Both the position numbers and the translations under genes were made by a program. Positions 27,461 to 28,082 of a DNA stretch of 28,082 nt are shown here, piece after piece. The notes under the pieces were generated by a model, which had not been told where the DNA came from, made no database searches, and saw nothing but the letters and a program-made list of their open reading frames with translations. This DNA is from a virus. The stretch is from positions 1 to 28,082 of IMG/VR virus record IMGVR_UViG_3300028384_001069, one strand, 5' to 3'. Numbering within the stretch: position 1 is the first letter of the stretch; each line of letters starts with the position of its first letter.

Positions 27461-27987
27461 GACTTCCCTTTCCAGAACTCGCTTTGATCGTCCGCCAGCA
27501 TTTCAAGGATCTCCCGTAGGATCGGACGGTAGGCCTTTTGCATCTTCGCCTCATCCAAACCCACCCCTTTCGGCGGTAAGTCGTTCTCAAGCTTGATCAC
27601 CGCCGACCGCACCGCGTTTGCTATCCTAGTATCCCTCTCCCTAACCTCATCCACATGAATCAGCTCTGACCGTTCCACCCGAACCTTGATTGCCTCCCTT
27701 AAGCCTGAAATCTGAATTTTACGCATCTGAGCGATCTGCGGCGAAACCGCACTCGCAAGTTCCCTCTCCAGATCCTCCAACGTCAGCACCTCGCCCCCCA
27801 CTGGCCCCGCATCCGCTTGCGCTGCTTCACTCGGACATTTCGAATCCGACTTCACCCGCCGGTTCTTCACCGCCTCCGCCATCGCCTCGTCGTCCCATAC
27901 ATTCACCCCCTGACTCCTCAAATACTCCAGCGTCTTCCGCGTGATCCCATGGATCCCGCAAACATCCTTTAGCGTCTTTCTCGGCAT
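27457..27987 (-). CDS. Small terminase subunit (Nu1-like)
   Basis: 176 residues from ATG 27987; an in-frame ATG at 28023 would add 12 residues. Neither has a well-spaced ribosome site (AAGGAG lies only 2 nt before 27987). The N-terminal KTLKDVCGIHGITRKTLEYL RSQGVNVWDDE region is the winged-helix/excisionase-like DNA-binding part seen in Nu1-type subunits. The middle is a charged helix for assembly. It recognises the packaging site and recruits the large subunit. First gene of the late operon. Confidence 0.8.
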   Translation of the reverse strand: MPRKTLKDVCGIHGITRKTLEYLRSQGVNVWDDEAMAEAVKNRRVKSDSKCPSEAAQADAGPVGGEVLTLEDLERELASAVSPQIAQMRKIQISGLREAIKVRVERSELIHVDEVRERDTRIANAVRSAVIKLENDLPPKGVGLDEAKMQKAYRPILREILEMLADDQSEFWKGKS

Positions 27988-28023
27988 ACTCCTTTTGTTG
28001 CTGTTTCCCGACCAAAGTGCCAT

Positions 28024-28082
28024 TGATGCAATTTGCTTGCAATTACAAATACCCCCTTATTGAGACAACCGTGCACAAAAAT
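28024..28082. promoter_or_regulatory. Right-end region upstream of the late operon
   Basis: Reading leftward, TTGTCT and TAATTG lie 17 bases apart upstream of the terminase start, giving a weak promoter candidate. TTGCAA-type words recur (CTTGCAATTA, GCAATTTGC). A late promoter or packaging site could lie here, but the window ends after 59 bases. Confidence 0.3.

Noticed and set aside
1-28082. Terminal direct repeat or complete circular genome
   Set aside because: The first and last ~60 bases do not match by eye, so completeness cannot be shown from this window.
1-28082. Diversity-generating retroelement or retron
   Set aside because: No reverse transcriptase motif (YxDD context) was seen in any supported gene, and no variable/template repeat pair near the fibre gene.

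Overview
The window looks like most or all of a small tailed double-stranded DNA phage, with a lambda-like siphovirus order of virion genes. Terminase, portal, ClpP-type protease/scaffold, capsid, head-tail connectors, tail tube, a frameshifted tail chaperone, a tape measure, a sialidase-like fibre and a lysis cassette are all recognisable. No integrase, recombinase, tRNA or rRNA gene and no convincing CI-type repressor is visible, so lysogeny is unsupported. The host cannot be proved from this sequence. Strong AGGAGG-type ribosome sites before some genes and the style of the hypothetical proteins suggest a Gram-negative host, possibly of the Verrucomicrobiota/PVC group. That is inference from recall, not from a search. 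The nested lipoprotein spanin independently argues for an outer membrane.

Layout. (1) About 1-4710, leftward: early/replication genes. In transcription order these are a small OB-like protein, a PD-(D/E)XK exonuclease, a RusA-like resolvase, a hypothetical, a replisome-organiser-like protein, a stand-alone DnaA domain IV protein and two small hypotheticals. (2) 4711-4859: divergent control region with a 7-bp inverted repeat. (3) 4860-8795, rightward: tightly packed small genes, including a possible ribbon-helix-helix regulator, a zinc-ribbon-like protein, two winged-helix proteins, two membrane micropeptides, an SSB-like protein with an acidic C-terminal tip and a GP88-family protein. A structured noncoding stretch lies at 7167-7276. 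(4) 8808-28023, leftward: late genes. From right to left these are small and large terminase, gpW-like joiner, portal, protease-scaffold, small basic protein beside the capsid protein, connectors, tail terminator, tail tube, tail chaperone with a lambda-identical slippery heptamer, tape measure, tail-tip proteins, sialidase-like fibre, holin, nested spanins, amidase and a second membrane protein. A calcineurin-like phosphoesterase and a winged-helix protein follow. Many neighbouring genes overlap by ATGA, so translational coupling is likely.

The most unusual signal is a dispersed family of short hairpin repeats confined to the two early arms (about 250-8600) and absent, as far as I can see, from the late region. 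One class is exactly 40 nt from AAC to GTT. It lies inside the first ~35 codons of five genes and usually carries an extra unpaired base in its 5' arm. A second class of 44-50 nt has two nested stems and sits mostly across the 3' ends of genes. The stems vary but keep pairing. Most are read in a fixed frame, giving recurrent N-terminal (Asn-x-Ala-Ala ... Thr-Cys-Ser) or C-terminal (Asn-x-Lys-Glu) peptides. The layout recalls integron attC sites or in-frame palindromic elements, and suggests that the early genes are exchanged as cassettes, but no integrase is seen.
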